Shown piece by piece: positions 1 to 11,886 of a stretch of DNA of 64,000 bases. Made by a program: the position numbers and the translations under genes. Every line of letters begins with the position of its first letter. Position 1 is the stretch's first letter. Under the pieces are notes generated by a model. The model did not search any database, was not told the origin of the DNA, and worked only from the letters and a program-made list of their open reading frames with translations. This DNA comes from Rhizocola hellebori (lineage in GTDB: Bacteria > Actinomycetota > Actinomycetes > Mycobacteriales > Micromonosporaceae). The stretch covers positions 1-64,000 of the forward strand of contig NZ_BONY01000044.1 in assembly GCF_016862955.1 (NCBI RefSeq), given 5' to 3'.

Positions 1-157
1 AAGATCATCACAATTTCAGGGAAAACGCGCGATCCACTCGCCGCGCAACAACCACTTCCCTGAAACGCGCCCTCCCCCACCCGAAGATCACTGGCAGCCG
101 CCGGACAGGACAGTAGGCAGAGGCAGCGCGGCGCGCAGCGGTGTCGGCGGTGGGAGG

Positions 158-215
158 TCCGTGGCACCTACATCTCTGCCTCACCATCCCAACGCAGAGA
201 TGTAGGTGCCACGGA
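158..215. repeat. Perfect inverted repeat, 22-bp arms, 14-nt loop
   Basis: The left arm (158-179) and right arm (194-215) are exact reverse complements and flank a 14-nt loop (180-193). The arms read ...CACCTACATCTCTGC and GCAGAGATGTAGGTG.... The hairpin lies in gene-free DNA about 550 bp upstream of the GH9 cellulase and has no T-run, so a simple intrinsic terminator is unlikely. It could be a REP-like palindrome, a structured RNA or a regulator site. The arm identity is seen directly; the role is unknown. Confidence 0.85.
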
Positions 216-229
216 AGCAGCGGGCAGAG

Positions 230-392
230 GCCGACAGCAGAGGCTGGGCAGAGGCGGCAGCGGGAGCGGCAGAGGCGGCAGCGGCAGCAGGCAGCAGCAG
301 CAGGCAGCAGCGGCAGGCAGCAGCGGCGGGCAGCAGCAGGCAGCAGCGGCAGGCAGCAGCGGCGGGCAGCAGCAGGCAGCAGCAGGCGGCGG
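230..392. repeat. GGCAGCAGC-rich tandem repeat, 36-bp unit
   Basis: Two exact 36-bp copies (303-338 and 339-374), built from GGCAGCAGCGG/CAGCAGCA modules, are followed by a partial third copy and preceded by looser versions from about 230. All six frames give only low-complexity Gln/Ala/Arg/Ser or Cys/Leu/Pro sequence, so I do not call a gene here. Slippage expansion is the simplest origin. Confidence 0.8.
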
Positions 393-425
393 GTGGGATT
401 GGCGGCGACGGCGCGGTGGGTTGGA

Positions 426-462
426 GGGGGCGCGGGTGGGTGAGTGGGTGGGTGGGTGGGGG
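426..462 (+). other. G-quadruplex motif cluster
   Basis: Six G-runs of three or more follow each other on the plus strand. The last four (446-462, GGGTGGGTGGGTGGGGG) have single-T loops, the most stable intramolecular G-quadruplex pattern known. It sits about 300 bp upstream of the GH9 start codon in gene-free DNA. The motif is seen; folding in vivo is inference. Confidence 0.7.
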
Positions 463-623
463 TGGCGGCGGAGCCGCCGGGGGGACCATGCACGGAGCTT
501 TGTGCCGCGCGGGAGCTTGCGGTGAGGGACCACGACGGGGCGGCGTAGAGAAAAGGAACGGGACAAAGGGGCGGGACAACGCGGTGGGGGCGGCGTAGAC
601 AAACCCCGTTTCAGCGCGGTTAA

Positions 624-3557
<2,934 letters not shown>

Positions 3558-3572
3558 ATGTCGCAATAGGAA

Positions 3573-3600
3573 GGCGCTACCCCTACCCAGGGGTAGCGCC
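3573..3600 (+). terminator. Hairpin terminator after the GH9 gene
   Basis: An 11-bp perfect stem (GGCGCTACCCC at 3573-3583, GGGGTAGCGCC at 3590-3600) encloses a 6-nt loop, 15 bp past the GH9 stop. No T-run follows, which is usual for actinomycete terminators. Confidence 0.75.
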
Positions 3601-3683
3601 ATCGACCTATGTCATGGTAGGAATCCTTCACATGTTCTCGCGAGGCATGGAACTTATCTCCCATCGACCCCTTGAGGAGACTC

Positions 3684-4181
3684 ATGCTACGCACCGTCCA
3701 ACGCGGACTTGTCGTGCTCGCCGGAGCCACCGCTGGACTCGTCACGGTGATGGCCGGCCCGGCACAGGCGGCCACTTTCCTCACCCACGCTCAGGCCACC
3801 AGCCAGTTGAGCGCATCGGGAATCTCCTGGTCGTCGAGTGGCGGGTGCAGCGACCGCAATAACCCGAGCTGCACCTCGTTCACCAATGTCCGGCAAACCA
3901 CCATCTCTGGAATCAGGACACTGCGCAGCGCAAGCGGGTGCGCCATCAATGTCACCGGTGGAACCGAGACCGGGCACGGCAGCGGCACCTACAGTCACTG
4001 GAATGGTTACAAGCTAGACATCAGCAAGTACACGTGTGTCGGCAACTACATCAAGAACAACTTCACCTATGTCGGATACATCTCCGGCTGGGGCTACCAG
4101 TACCGCTCCGGCGCTGGAAACCTCTACACCGACGAGGGCAACCACTGGGACATCCTCTACTACAACTGTGGTGGCTGCTGA
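3684..4181 (+). CDS. Small secreted protein with M15-like metallopeptidase motifs
   Basis: 165 aa; ATG 3684 chosen for the GAGGAG at 3674-3679. A signal peptide ends near AQAA (about residue 32). The mature part has two spaced cysteine pairs and ends CGGC. Two motifs resemble the zinc site of M15/LAS peptidases: YSHWNGYKLDI (compare SxHxxGxxxD) and DEGNHWDI (compare ExxHW). That suggests a D-Ala-D-Ala carboxypeptidase-type or hedgehog-fold enzyme acting on cell wall outside the cell. The fold call rests on motif spacing only. The gene sits alone between the two cellulases and has no CebR-type box of its own; it may share their conditions or simply be a neighbour. Confidence 0.6.
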   Translation: MLRTVQRGLVVLAGATAGLVTVMAGPAQAATFLTHAQATSQLSASGISWSSSGGCSDRNNPSCTSFTNVRQTTISGIRTLRSASGCAINVTGGTETGHGSGTYSHWNGYKLDISKYTCVGNYIKNNFTYVGYISGWGYQYRSGAGNLYTDEGNHWDILYYNCGGC

Positions 4182-4197
4182 TCGACGAACGTTGTCA

Positions 4198-4211
4198 TGG
4201 GAGCGTTTCCA
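4198..4211. promoter_or_regulatory. CebR/CelR-type operator upstream of the GH48 gene
   Basis: TGGGAGCGTTTCCA matches the CebR/CelR consensus TGGGAGCGCTCCCA at 12 of 14 positions and is extended by GTCA/TGAC flanks on both sides, giving an imperfect 22-bp palindrome. It starts 16 bp after the preceding stop and 130 bp before the GH48 GTG, much like the box of the GH9 gene. Confidence 0.8.
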
Positions 4212-4341
4212 TGACAAACTAAGAACGACTCGCGATAGGAGCAAGGGCACGCGATGACGGCACCGCTAGGGCAGATGCGGCGCCGCGACCCGTTCCTGGC
4301 CGGTGCGTTGCCTCGCACCGGAAATCCCGCGAGGAGTCAAT

Positions 4342-7300
4342 GTGTTCCGCATAATGCGGCGCCCCCGTAAAACTGCCCTGTTGGCGGTGGGCGTCCTGAT
4401 CGTCGCCGGGCTGGCCGTCAACGCCAGCCCGGCGCAAGCAGCCGTCGCCTGTCAGGTGACTTACGCGAAGCAATGGGACAACGGCAGCGGCTTCGGTGCC
4501 AACGTCACCATTCAGAATCTCGGCGACCCGCTTACCAGCTGGACGCTCACTTTTGCCTTCCCGGGTAACCAGACGATTCCACCCGGTGGCGGATGGTCCG
4601 GAAACTGGTCGCAGACCGGTCAGAACGTGACCGTGACCAACATGCCGTGGAACGGCAACCTCGGCAACGGCGCCTCGCTCGGGGCCGGCTTCAACGGTTC
4701 CTACAGCGGATCCAATGTCGACCCGACGGTCTTCGCCATCAACGGTGTCACCTGTACCGGTGTCCCGAACTCACAGGCGCTTGTGGTCAATCCGACCGCG
4801 ATCAGCGTGCCTGAAGGCGGCATGACGACCTACTCGGTGCGCCTGCAGTCACAGCCCTCCAGCAACGTGACCGTCACTTCGACGGCGGGCACCGGTGACA
4901 CCAACATCACCGTTACCGCCGGCGGCACGCTCACCTTCACCTCGGCGAACTGGAACGTGGCTCAAAACGTCACGGTTTCCGCCGCCGAGGACGCCGATGC
5001 CACCAACGGCACGAGACCTATAACGGTCGCGTCCACCGGTTTGACATCGGTGACGGTCACCGCCACCGAGGCCGACAACGACCCGAACCAGGCGATCGTC
5101 GTGGCACCGACAGCGGTAAGCGTTCCGGAAGGGGCCACCGCGACCTTCGGCGTGCGGCTGCAGACACAGCCGACCGCCAACGTCACCGTCACCACGACGG
5201 CGGCCGGCACCGGTGACACCAACCTGACCGTTTCCGCCGGTGGCACTCTCACCTTCACTTCGGCGAACTGGAGTGTCATCCAGAACGTCACCCTGGCCGC
5301 GGCCGAGGATGCCGACACCACGAACGGCACTCGGACGTTCAGCGTGACATCGTCGGGTCTGACCACGGTGACGGTTACCGCCACCGAGGCCGACAACGAC
5401 CCGGCCGGTCAATCAATCATCGTGACGCCGACCTCCCTCAGCGTTCCCGAGGGCGGCACCAACACGTTCGCTGTGCGGCTGCAGTCGCAGCCGACCGCCA
5501 ACGTCACCGTCACGACGACGGCCGGCACCGGCGACACCAACCTGACCGTCTCGGCCGGCGGCTCGCTGACCTTCACGACGGCGAACTGGAACGTCAACCA
5601 GAACGTGACGCTGGCGGCCGCGGAAGACGCGGACAACGCCAACGGCAGCAGGACCTTCACGGTGGCGTCCACCGGTTTGACCTCGGTAGCGGTCACCGCG
5701 ACCGAGGCCGACAACGACCCGGCGCAAGCACTTGTGGTCACCCCGACCACGGTGAACGTGCCCGAGGGCTCCACGGCTGTCTACGCCGTGCATCTCGCGG
5801 CGCAGCCCACCGCCAACGTCACCGTCACCTCGACGGCCGGCACCGGCGACACCAACATCACTGTCTCAAGTGGAGCGTCGCTGACCTTCACCACCGCCAA
5901 CTGGAACATGGACCAGAGCGTGACTCTGGCCGCGGCCCAGGACGCGGACAGCGCCAACGGCACCCGCGCCATCACGGTGGCTTCGACCGGGCTGACTTCG
6001 GTCACGGTCAACGCGACCGAGGTGGACGACGAGGCCACGCAGAACTCGTACATCACCGAGTTCACCACCCAGTACGACAAGATCAAGAACCCGGCGAGCG
6101 GCTACCTGTCGCCCGAGGGCATTCCTTACCACTCAATCGAAACCCTGATGGTCGAAGCGCCCGACCACGGCCACGAGACCACCTCGGAGGCGTTCAGCTT
6201 CCTGATCTGGCTCGAGGCTCAGTACGGCCGGGTGACCGGGAACTGGACGCCGTTCAACAACGCCTGGAACCTGACCGAGCAGTACATCATCCCGTCGGCC
6301 GCAGGCCAGCCGGGCGGATCGACCAGCTACAACCCCGCCGACCCGGCCGACTACGCCCCTGAGGCGGCGCAGCCCAGCGGCTACCCGGCCACGCTGAACA
6401 CCGGCGTGATCGCGGGTTCCGACCCGCTGGCAAACGAGCTGCAAACCACCTACGGCAACCGCAACATCTACGGCATGCACTGGCTGCTGGACGTCGATGA
6501 CGTCTACGGCTACGGCACCGGCCGCACCGCCGCCGAATGTGGTGACAACACGCAGCGCGTGACCTACATCAACACCTACCAGCGCGGCGCGCAGGAATCG
6601 GTGTGGGAGACAGTGGCCCACCCGTCCTGTGACACCGCACGGTTTGCCAACTACCCGGCGCTGTTCATCTCCGGCTCGGGCGGCAACCAATGGCGTTACA
6701 CCAACGCTCCCGACGCCGACGCCCGCGCGGTTCAGGCGACCTACTGGGCGCTGCAATGGGCTACGGCACAGGGCAACCAGTCGCAGATCTCGGCAAGCCT
6801 GACCAAGGCCGCCAAGATGGGTGACTTCTTGCGGTACGCGTTCTTCGACAAGTACTTCAAGAACCCTGGCTGCACCTCGACCTCATGCACCCCGGGTAGT
6901 GGGAAGAGCAGCTCTTCCTACATGCTGACCTGGTACTACGCATGGGGTGGCGACATCGCCAACGCGTGGTCGTGGCGGATCGGCTCGAGCTCCTGGCACC
7001 AGGGTTACCAGAACCCGCTTGCCGCATGGGTGCTCTCGGGGGCCGGCCCGACCTCGCTCAGGCCCCAGTCGGCAACCGCGGCTACGGACTGGACCACCAG
7101 CCTTAGCCGTCAGCTCGACTCGTACCTGTGGCTGCAGTCGGCCGAAGGCGGCATCGCCGGCGGCGCGACGAACAGCGTGAACGGCACCTACTCGGCGCCG
7201 GCGCCTGGTACTCCGACCTTCTACGGCTGGTCTTACGACTTCCAGCCGGTCTTCCACGACCCGCCGTCGAACCAGTGGTTCGGCTTCCAGGCGTGGTCGC

Positions 7301-7986
7301 TGGAGCGGGTGGCGGAATACTACTTCGTCACCGGTGACGCGAAGGCCAAGACGATCCTCGACCGCTGGGTGCCTTGGGCAATCGCCAACACCACTCTCGG
7401 TACGGGCTCGGCCTTCACCATCCCGTCGGACATGACATGGTCTGGCGCGCCTGCCGCGTCGATCAGTGGCGGCACCGTTCCTGGCGCCAACCCGAACCTG
7501 CACGTGGCCATCGCGAACACGTCCAACGACGTTGGCGTGGCCGCGGCCTACGCTCGGACACTGAGCTGGTACGCAGCGAAGGCTGGCGCGACAACCCTTG
7601 GCACGCAAGCGAAGAACACCGCCAAGGGCCTGCTCGACCGGATGATTCTGCTGAAGGCCAATGACGCGACCGGCAAGGGCATTGTCGTTTCGGAAACCCG
7701 TACCGACTACAACCGCTTCGACGACGTGTGGAACTCGACCTCGCAAACGGGTCTGTTCATTCCGCCCGGCTTCAGCGGCACCATGCCCAGTGGAGCTCAG
7801 ATCAACTCGAACTCCACCTTCATGAGCATCCGCCCGTTCTATGCCAGTGACCCCGCTTGGGGCCCCGTGCAGGCTTACATGAACGGCACCGGTGCGGCGC
7901 CTTCGTTCCAGTACCACCGGTTCTGGGCGCAGGCCGATATCGCGATGGCATTCGCGGATTACGGCAGCCTTTTCCCCACGGGGTAA
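4342..7986 (+). CDS. Secreted GH48 exocellulase with N-terminal CBM2 and four beta repeats
   Basis: Reducing-end cellobiohydrolase of family GH48, the usual partner of GH9 in crystalline cellulose breakdown. It is 1214 aa from GTG 4342 (GAGGAG 5 nt upstream); later ATG 4354 is too far from that site. Order: signal peptide (about 1-33, ending AQAA), CBM2 (about 35-136, Cys at both ends), four about 105-residue Calx-beta-like repeats (about 142-565, each with VPEG, TGDTN, LTFT.ANW and EADND), then the GH48 domain (about 565-1214). The catalytic acid lies in DHGHETTSEAFSF (about E612). Most actinomycete GH48 proteins carry a shorter linker or FN3 domains, so the repeats probably act as a long extended spacer. 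No terminator is obvious after the stop. Confidence 0.95.
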   Translation: MFRIMRRPRKTALLAVGVLIVAGLAVNASPAQAAVACQVTYAKQWDNGSGFGANVTIQNLGDPLTSWTLTFAFPGNQTIPPGGGWSGNWSQTGQNVTVTNMPWNGNLGNGASLGAGFNGSYSGSNVDPTVFAINGVTCTGVPNSQALVVNPTAISVPEGGMTTYSVRLQSQPSSNVTVTSTAGTGDTNITVTAGGTLTFTSANWNVAQNVTVSAAEDADATNGTRPITVASTGLTSVTVTATEADNDPNQAIVVAPTAVSVPEGATATFGVRLQTQPTANVTVTTTAAGTGDTNLTVSAGGTLTFTSANWSVIQNVTLAAAEDADTTNGTRTFSVTSSGLTTVTVTATEADNDPAGQSIIVTPTSLSVPEGGTNTFAVRLQSQPTANVTVTTTAGTGDTNLTVSAGGSLTFTTANWNVNQNVTLAAAEDADNANGSRTFTVASTGLTSVAVTATEADNDPAQALVVTPTTVNVPEGSTAVYAVHLAAQPTANVTVTSTAGTGDTNITVSSGASLTFTTANWNMDQSVTLAAAQDADSANGTRAITVASTGLTSVTVNATEVDDEATQNSYITEFTTQYDKIKNPASGYLSPEGIPYHSIETLMVEAPDHGHETTSEAFSFLIWLEAQYGRVTGNWTPFNNAWNLTEQYIIPSAAGQPGGSTSYNPADPADYAPEAAQPSGYPATLNTGVIAGSDPLANELQTTYGNRNIYGMHWLLDVDDVYGYGTGRTAAECGDNTQRVTYINTYQRGAQESVWETVAHPSCDTARFANYPALFISGSGGNQWRYTNAPDADARAVQATYWALQWATAQGNQSQISASLTKAAKMGDFLRYAFFDKYFKNPGCTSTSCTPGSGKSSSSYMLTWYYAWGGDIANAWSWRIGSSSWHQGYQNPLAAWVLSGAGPTSLRPQSATAATDWTTSLSRQLDSYLWLQSAEGGIAGGATNSVNGTYSAPAPGTPTFYGWSYDFQPVFHDPPSNQWFGFQAWSLERVAEYYFVTGDAKAKTILDRWVPWAIANTTLGTGSAFTIPSDMTWSGAPAASISGGTVPGANPNLHVAIANTSNDVGVAAAYARTLSWYAAKAGATTLGTQAKNTAKGLLDRMILLKANDATGKGIVVSETRTDYNRFDDVWNSTSQTGLFIPPGFSGTMPSGAQINSNSTFMSIRPFYASDPAWGPVQAYMNGTGAAPSFQYHRFWAQADIAMAFADYGSLFPTG
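4771..6036 (+). repeat. Four in-frame tandem repeats of about 315 bp inside GH48
   Basis: Units start near 4771, 5089, 5407 and 5722. The DNA of adjacent units is very similar, for example the stretches coding TANVTVT and AGTGDTN. This points to recent tandem duplication or ongoing homogenisation. The unit count may vary between strains. Confidence 0.85.
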
Positions 7987-7989
7987 GGG

Positions 7990-8190
7990 TTAGCTAGATT
8001 TGTCGCGGTCGGTCGGATGGGTACGGCGACGTCCCGCCCGGCCGGCCGCGATCATTCCGGCGAGAGTCAGCGCAGCGCCCAGGATCGTCAAGGTTTCCTG
8101 GCCGCTGAAGCCGAGCCAGCGCGCGATAGCGGCAAGGGCGCCGATGAGGATTACGGCGAGGGCGGCGTTGCCTGGCGTGACCTGTTTCAT
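7990..8190 (-). CDS. Small two-helix membrane protein
   Basis: 66 aa from ATG 8190, preceded on the minus strand by GGGAAGGGGG 8 nt away. Two hydrophobic helices (about residues 9-24 and 32-50) are followed by a basic, Arg/His/Thr-rich tail. It starts MKQVTPGN and resembles short actinomycete membrane proteins of unknown role. It converges on the GH48 gene; the stops are only about 5 bp apart. No function can be assigned. Confidence 0.65.
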   Translation of the reverse strand: MKQVTPGNAALAVILIGALAAIARWLGFSGQETLTILGAALTLAGMIAAGRAGRRRTHPTDRDKSS

Positions 8191-8224
8191 GGAATGTGCC
8201 CCCTTCCCAATCTGGAAGCACAAA

Positions 8225-8254
8225 CCGGGGTGCCCTGAATAACGAGCACCCCGG
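8225..8254 (-). terminator. Terminator of the ABC-2 operon
   Basis: A 9-bp perfect stem (CCGGGGTGC at 8225-8233, GCACCCCGG at 8246-8254) with a 12-nt loop lies just past the permease stop at 8270. Read on the minus strand it is followed by TTTG. Confidence 0.7.
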
Positions 8255-8269
8255 CCATCGGTGACGCGG

Positions 8270-9157
8270 CTAGGCGATGTCACGCTTTCGGGTGATCAGG
8301 GTGCCCACCAGCCCCAGCACGAGACCCCAGCCGATGAGGATCAGGGCGCCGACCCACCAGGGTGGTGGGTTGCTGAAGATGGGCTCGGTCGAGACCATCG
8401 CCTCGGAGGCCACGGAGGGCCAGATGACGCTTGCCTTTTGCACCCAGTCGGACTTGAAGAGTTGCGAGGCGAGAAACGCCGCGATCTGAACGACGTAGGT
8501 GCCTAGCAGATAACCGGCGGCGACCGTGATGACGGCCCCGATCTGGTTGCGGATAAGCACTCCCAGGCCTACGCCCAGGATTCCCCATAGACCGTAGGCA
8601 AGGCCATTCATCAGCACCGCCCGGGTCACCGGCCATTCGCCGAGCTGGCTGCTGTATCCCTTGCTGGAAAAGAAGATGCTGCCGGCTATCCCGCTGATCG
8701 CGGTGGTGCCCACCCAGAAGATGAGCGCCGCGAGCGAAGCGGTGCCGAGCTTGGCCAGGATGACCTTGGTGCGCTGCGGGGTGGTGAGGAAGGTAGCGGT
8801 CGCGGTCTGGTGGTAGTACTCGTTGGTCACCAGGATCACGCCGAGCAGCGAGACGAACAGCAGCCCGAAGAACTGGCCCGAGGTGTAGATCTGCGCCGCG
8901 GCGCCGGAGAGCACCCGGCTGATGTCGTGTTGCAGCTCGAACTGCCGCTGGGCCTCCGCGAGCTGCTCCGGGCTCATCTCGAACTCGGGCGGCGGCGGCT
9001 GGAAGACCGCGTTGCTGCTCGCATCGTCGATCAACTGGTTGCCCGCGAAGATCCACAGGGTGACGGAGAGGGCGGTGAAGACCAGCACGCCGATGCCGAA
9101 CAGCCACCAGACATTGGTTGTACGGATCTTCATGAGCTCGCTGCGGATGAGGTTCAT
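8270..9157 (-). CDS. ABC-2 type transporter permease
   Basis: 295 aa membrane subunit of an exporter. An N-terminal hydrophobic segment (about 18-40) is followed by a roughly 70-residue extracellular loop rich in Glu and Gln, then about five more membrane segments (from about 95 to 285). This layout is typical of the ABC-2 permeases paired with CcmA-type ATPases. Its ATG overlaps the ATPase stop by 4 nt (ATGA), so the two are translationally coupled. Substrate unknown; antibiotic, lipid or peptide export and self-protection are the usual roles of such pairs. Confidence 0.85.
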   Translation of the reverse strand: MNLIRSELMKIRTTNVWWLFGIGVLVFTALSVTLWIFAGNQLIDDASSNAVFQPPPPEFEMSPEQLAEAQRQFELQHDISRVLSGAAAQIYTSGQFFGLLFVSLLGVILVTNEYYHQTATATFLTTPQRTKVILAKLGTASLAALIFWVGTTAISGIAGSIFFSSKGYSSQLGEWPVTRAVLMNGLAYGLWGILGVGLGVLIRNQIGAVITVAAGYLLGTYVVQIAAFLASQLFKSDWVQKASVIWPSVASEAMVSTEPIFSNPPPWWVGALILIGWGLVLGLVGTLITRKRDIA

Positions 9158-10068
9158 CGGATGCCCGCCTTTCCCGCGGTGAGCTCGAGGAAGACCTGCT
9201 CCAGGTCGGGGCGTTCCTCCACCAGCTCGTGCAGGACGACCCCGGCCCGCAGCGCCGCCTCGCCAACCGCGGGCGCACCTATCCCGGTCACCAGCAGCAC
9301 ACCGTTCTCCTGCGTCACGGTGGCCTTTCCTGCCAGCGCCTGCGCCAGCTTGTCCGCGTCGGGTGTGCGCACCCGCACCCGCTCGGCCTGGGAGATGCCA
9401 TTGACGATGGTTTCGACCGGCCCCTGCTTGACGAGCTTGCCGTTCGCGATGATGACGATGTCGTCGGCGAGCAGCTCCATCTCCGAGAGCAGGTGACTGG
9501 AGACCAGCACCGTGCGGCCTTCACCGGCGAACTTCCTGAGCAGATCACGCATCCAGCGGATGCCTTCCGGGTCAAGCCCGTTAGCTGGCTCGTCCAGGAT
9601 CAGCGCCTTCGGGTCGCCCAGCATCGCCGAGGCGATTCCGAGCCGCTGGCGCATGCCCAGCGAGTAGCCGCGAAACTTCCGCTTGGCGGCCGGCGTGAGC
9701 CCGACCAGCTCGAGTGCCTCGTCGGCGCGGCTGAGCGGCAACCCCGCGGCTGCACACATGATGCGCAGATGATTGCGGCCGGTGCGGCCCTTGTGCGCGG
9801 CGGACGCTTCCAGGATCGCGCCCACCTGCCGGACCGGATGGGGAAAGTCGCTGTATCTCTGCCCGCCGATCGTTGCTGTCCCAGAGGTCGGGGTGACCAG
9901 ATTGAGGATCATGCGAAGTGTGGTGGTCTTTCCGGCGCCGTTCGGGCCTAGGAACCCGGTTACCCGGCCCGACCGCACCGCGAACGACAGATCGTCTACC
10001 GCCTTGACCTTGCCATAATGCTTGGTCAAGCCGGAGACGACGATCTGCCCGTCTTCCGTGAGGGTCAT
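9154..10068 (-). CDS. ABC transporter ATPase, CcmA/DrrA type
   Basis: 304 aa from ATG 10068. Upstream in-frame starts are possible, but MTLTEDGQIVVSGLTKHYG is the usual opening of the family. All nucleotide-binding motifs are intact: Walker A GPNGAGKTTT, signature YSLGMRQRLG, Walker B ALILDEPANGLDPEG. The C-terminal about 80 residues form the regulatory domain common in DrrA-like subunits. It energises the permease encoded immediately downstream. Confidence 0.93.
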   Translation of the reverse strand: MTLTEDGQIVVSGLTKHYGKVKAVDDLSFAVRSGRVTGFLGPNGAGKTTTLRMILNLVTPTSGTATIGGQRYSDFPHPVRQVGAILEASAAHKGRTGRNHLRIMCAAAGLPLSRADEALELVGLTPAAKRKFRGYSLGMRQRLGIASAMLGDPKALILDEPANGLDPEGIRWMRDLLRKFAGEGRTVLVSSHLLSEMELLADDIVIIANGKLVKQGPVETIVNGISQAERVRVRTPDADKLAQALAGKATVTQENGVLLVTGIGAPAVGEAALRAGVVLHELVEERPDLEQVFLELTAGKAGIR

Positions 10069-10091
10069 GCAGGGCACGCTACCGCAGCGTG

Positions 10092-10922
10092 TCACTGCCA
10101 AATCAGCGGCAAGGGAACCGCGATGACCTGGAACGGAGGCGCTGCAGCGTCACGCTTGGCAAACTGCGAGTTCACTATGAGCAACCGCTCGCCGTCGGTG
10201 TCCAATGTTGTTGGAGTGCTGAACCTGTCCTCCACGTAGGTGCCCAGCGGCATCGTGCTCCGCCCGTCGTCGCAGATGCGTAGCGCCGCAAGGAAGAAGA
10301 CCGCGTCCTCCATGGTTTCCCCGCGGTTGCACGCGCCGTAAAGCGTGTCGCCGATGAGCAGCAGGCCGTCAGCGCAATAGTCCTGCGCCACCAGCTCCGC
10401 CTTGCCGGAGTCGGGCTCAAGTCGCCAAAGCGTCTCAGTTCCTTGCGCCGCAACGAGTAATGCCTCGCCGCTCGGTGTCACCACGACGCCGTTGAGGTAG
10501 GCATCCTCGGTCGCGGCCGGCAAGCCCACCTCAATGAGGTCGCCGCCGAAGTCATAGCGCCAAAGCACCGGCCGGGAGGAATCAGTGACATAGCAGGAGT
10601 CACCGAGGAAGCACACATCGTTGAGGAATCCGTCTACGGCCTTGGAGTCGAGAAGCTCGCCGCTGGACAGGTCGTAGACGAACAGACGCCCGGCCCGCCC
10701 GCCGCAGACCACCAGCCGACCATCGCGAATAGCCATGCCCAGCGCCGAGATCCGGCCGTCCAGACCCGGCCCCAGCCAGGCCTCGGTGACGGGCCTATCC
10801 AGGTGGCCGCGGAAGACTGTGCCGTCGGCGCTGCTGCCGGAATAGAACTGGCGATCGGGCCCCACCACGATTCCCTCTGGCAGGACCCGATCGCCGGGCA
10901 GAACGTACTCCTCGAAGGTCAT
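10092..10922 (-). CDS. SMP-30/gluconolactonase-like beta-propeller protein
   Basis: 276 aa from ATG 10922, taken because it is the first residue of the recognisable repeat region (MTFEEYVLPG). The sequence is a run of short beta-blade units such as PEGIVVGPDRQFYSGS, GMAIRDGRLVVCGG, LNDVCFLGDSCYVTDS and LNGVVVTPSGEALLVA, matching the SMP-30/LRE-like propeller fold. It has no signal peptide. Such proteins are metal-dependent lactonases or ligand-binding propellers; the substrate is unknown. It lies 23 bp upstream of the ABC ATPase gene in the same direction and may be co-transcribed with the exporter. Confidence 0.75.
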   Translation of the reverse strand: MTFEEYVLPGDRVLPEGIVVGPDRQFYSGSSADGTVFRGHLDRPVTEAWLGPGLDGRISALGMAIRDGRLVVCGGRAGRLFVYDLSSGELLDSKAVDGFLNDVCFLGDSCYVTDSSRPVLWRYDFGGDLIEVGLPAATEDAYLNGVVVTPSGEALLVAAQGTETLWRLEPDSGKAELVAQDYCADGLLLIGDTLYGACNRGETMEDAVFFLAALRICDDGRSTMPLGTYVEDRFSTPTTLDTDGERLLIVNSQFAKRDAAAPPFQVIAVPLPLIWQ

Positions 10923-11001
10923 GAAACCGCACGCTAGCGTGTGGTGCGAATCGGCGCAGCCCCATCGGTCACTGTCCAGATCGGAGCGCGCGGACGGCAG
11001 G

Positions 11002-11886
11002 TCAGGCGGGCGTGGAAGGCAATGCCGCAGTGACGGCCGGGGAAGGCGCCGGCTCCGCCTCAGGTGCGGTGAGCTCGGCGATCTCGTCCTGAACCTGCTG
11101 CTCTGTACGGCCGGACATGCGCCTTTGCTTGGCCCGGTCACGCAGGAACGCCTCGTACAGCTCCTTGTCCTGGCGATCCTGCTCGGTGAGGAAGACCTGC
11201 TCCTGCTCGCCGCGCTCGGCGCGGATCCGATCGGCAAGCGAGGTGAGCCCGAGACGGCCGGCCAGCGAGGAGACAAAGCTGCTGACCCGGGTGATCCAGG
11301 TGGCGACCAGGAAGGCCCAGCGCTTGAGCCACACCAGCATCAGCTTGGCCAGCTCCACCAGGACCTCGACGATGGCGGCAAGGAGTGCCAGCACACCGAG
11401 GTAGACCAGGGTGTAGGCGACGCCCACGACAAGCGCGCCAACCCAGCCGAGGTGGAAGGTGGACACGACGATGCCGCCGGCGAGGCTGGCCAGCATGGTG
11501 CTGCCGAAGAAGTTGGCGATCGGATCCTGAATCCGTTCCAGCCGCTTGCCCGCGGCGACGCGCTGCACCACGGTCATGTGCACGAGCAGGATCCCGGCGA
11601 CCAGGAAGGCGGGAGCGGGATCGGACTTGAAGGCGGTATCAGCGCCCTCGAAGTTCTTGAGCCACTCGATGGACTGGCGCAGGAGGGGAAGGTCGCCCCA
11701 GGGCCAATGATCGGCGTAGTAGATCGCGTACAGCGGCAAAGAAAGCAGCGCGAACAGCAATCCCGTCTTTTGCGGGCGGCGGTTGAACAGCGCCACCTTT
11801 ACGAAGAGCACTACAGAGCCAAGCAGCAGCACGGCTACCGCATACACCAACAGATCCACTGAATTTATCCTTGTCGCGATTGACAT
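11002..11886 (-). CDS. Polytopic membrane protein with charged C-terminal tail
   Basis: 294 aa from ATG 11886; no clear ribosome site, so the start is moderately sure. Hydrophobic helices appear at about 9-28, 40-58, 85-105, 125-145, 150-185 and 190-205. A basic and acidic coiled-coil-like tail (about 215-270, RIRAERGEQEQVFLTEQDRQ) and an Ala/Pro-rich end follow. I do not recognise the family. It is divergent from the ECF sigma factor gene, sharing a 111-bp intergenic region. Confidence 0.75.
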   Translation of the reverse strand: MSIATRINSVDLLVYAVAVLLLGSVVLFVKVALFNRRPQKTGLLFALLSLPLYAIYYADHWPWGDLPLLRQSIEWLKNFEGADTAFKSDPAPAFLVAGILLVHMTVVQRVAAGKRLERIQDPIANFFGSTMLASLAGGIVVSTFHLGWVGALVVGVAYTLVYLGVLALLAAIVEVLVELAKLMLVWLKRWAFLVATWITRVSSFVSSLAGRLGLTSLADRIRAERGEQEQVFLTEQDRQDKELYEAFLRDRAKQRRMSGRTEQQVQDEIAELTAPEAEPAPSPAVTAALPSTPA

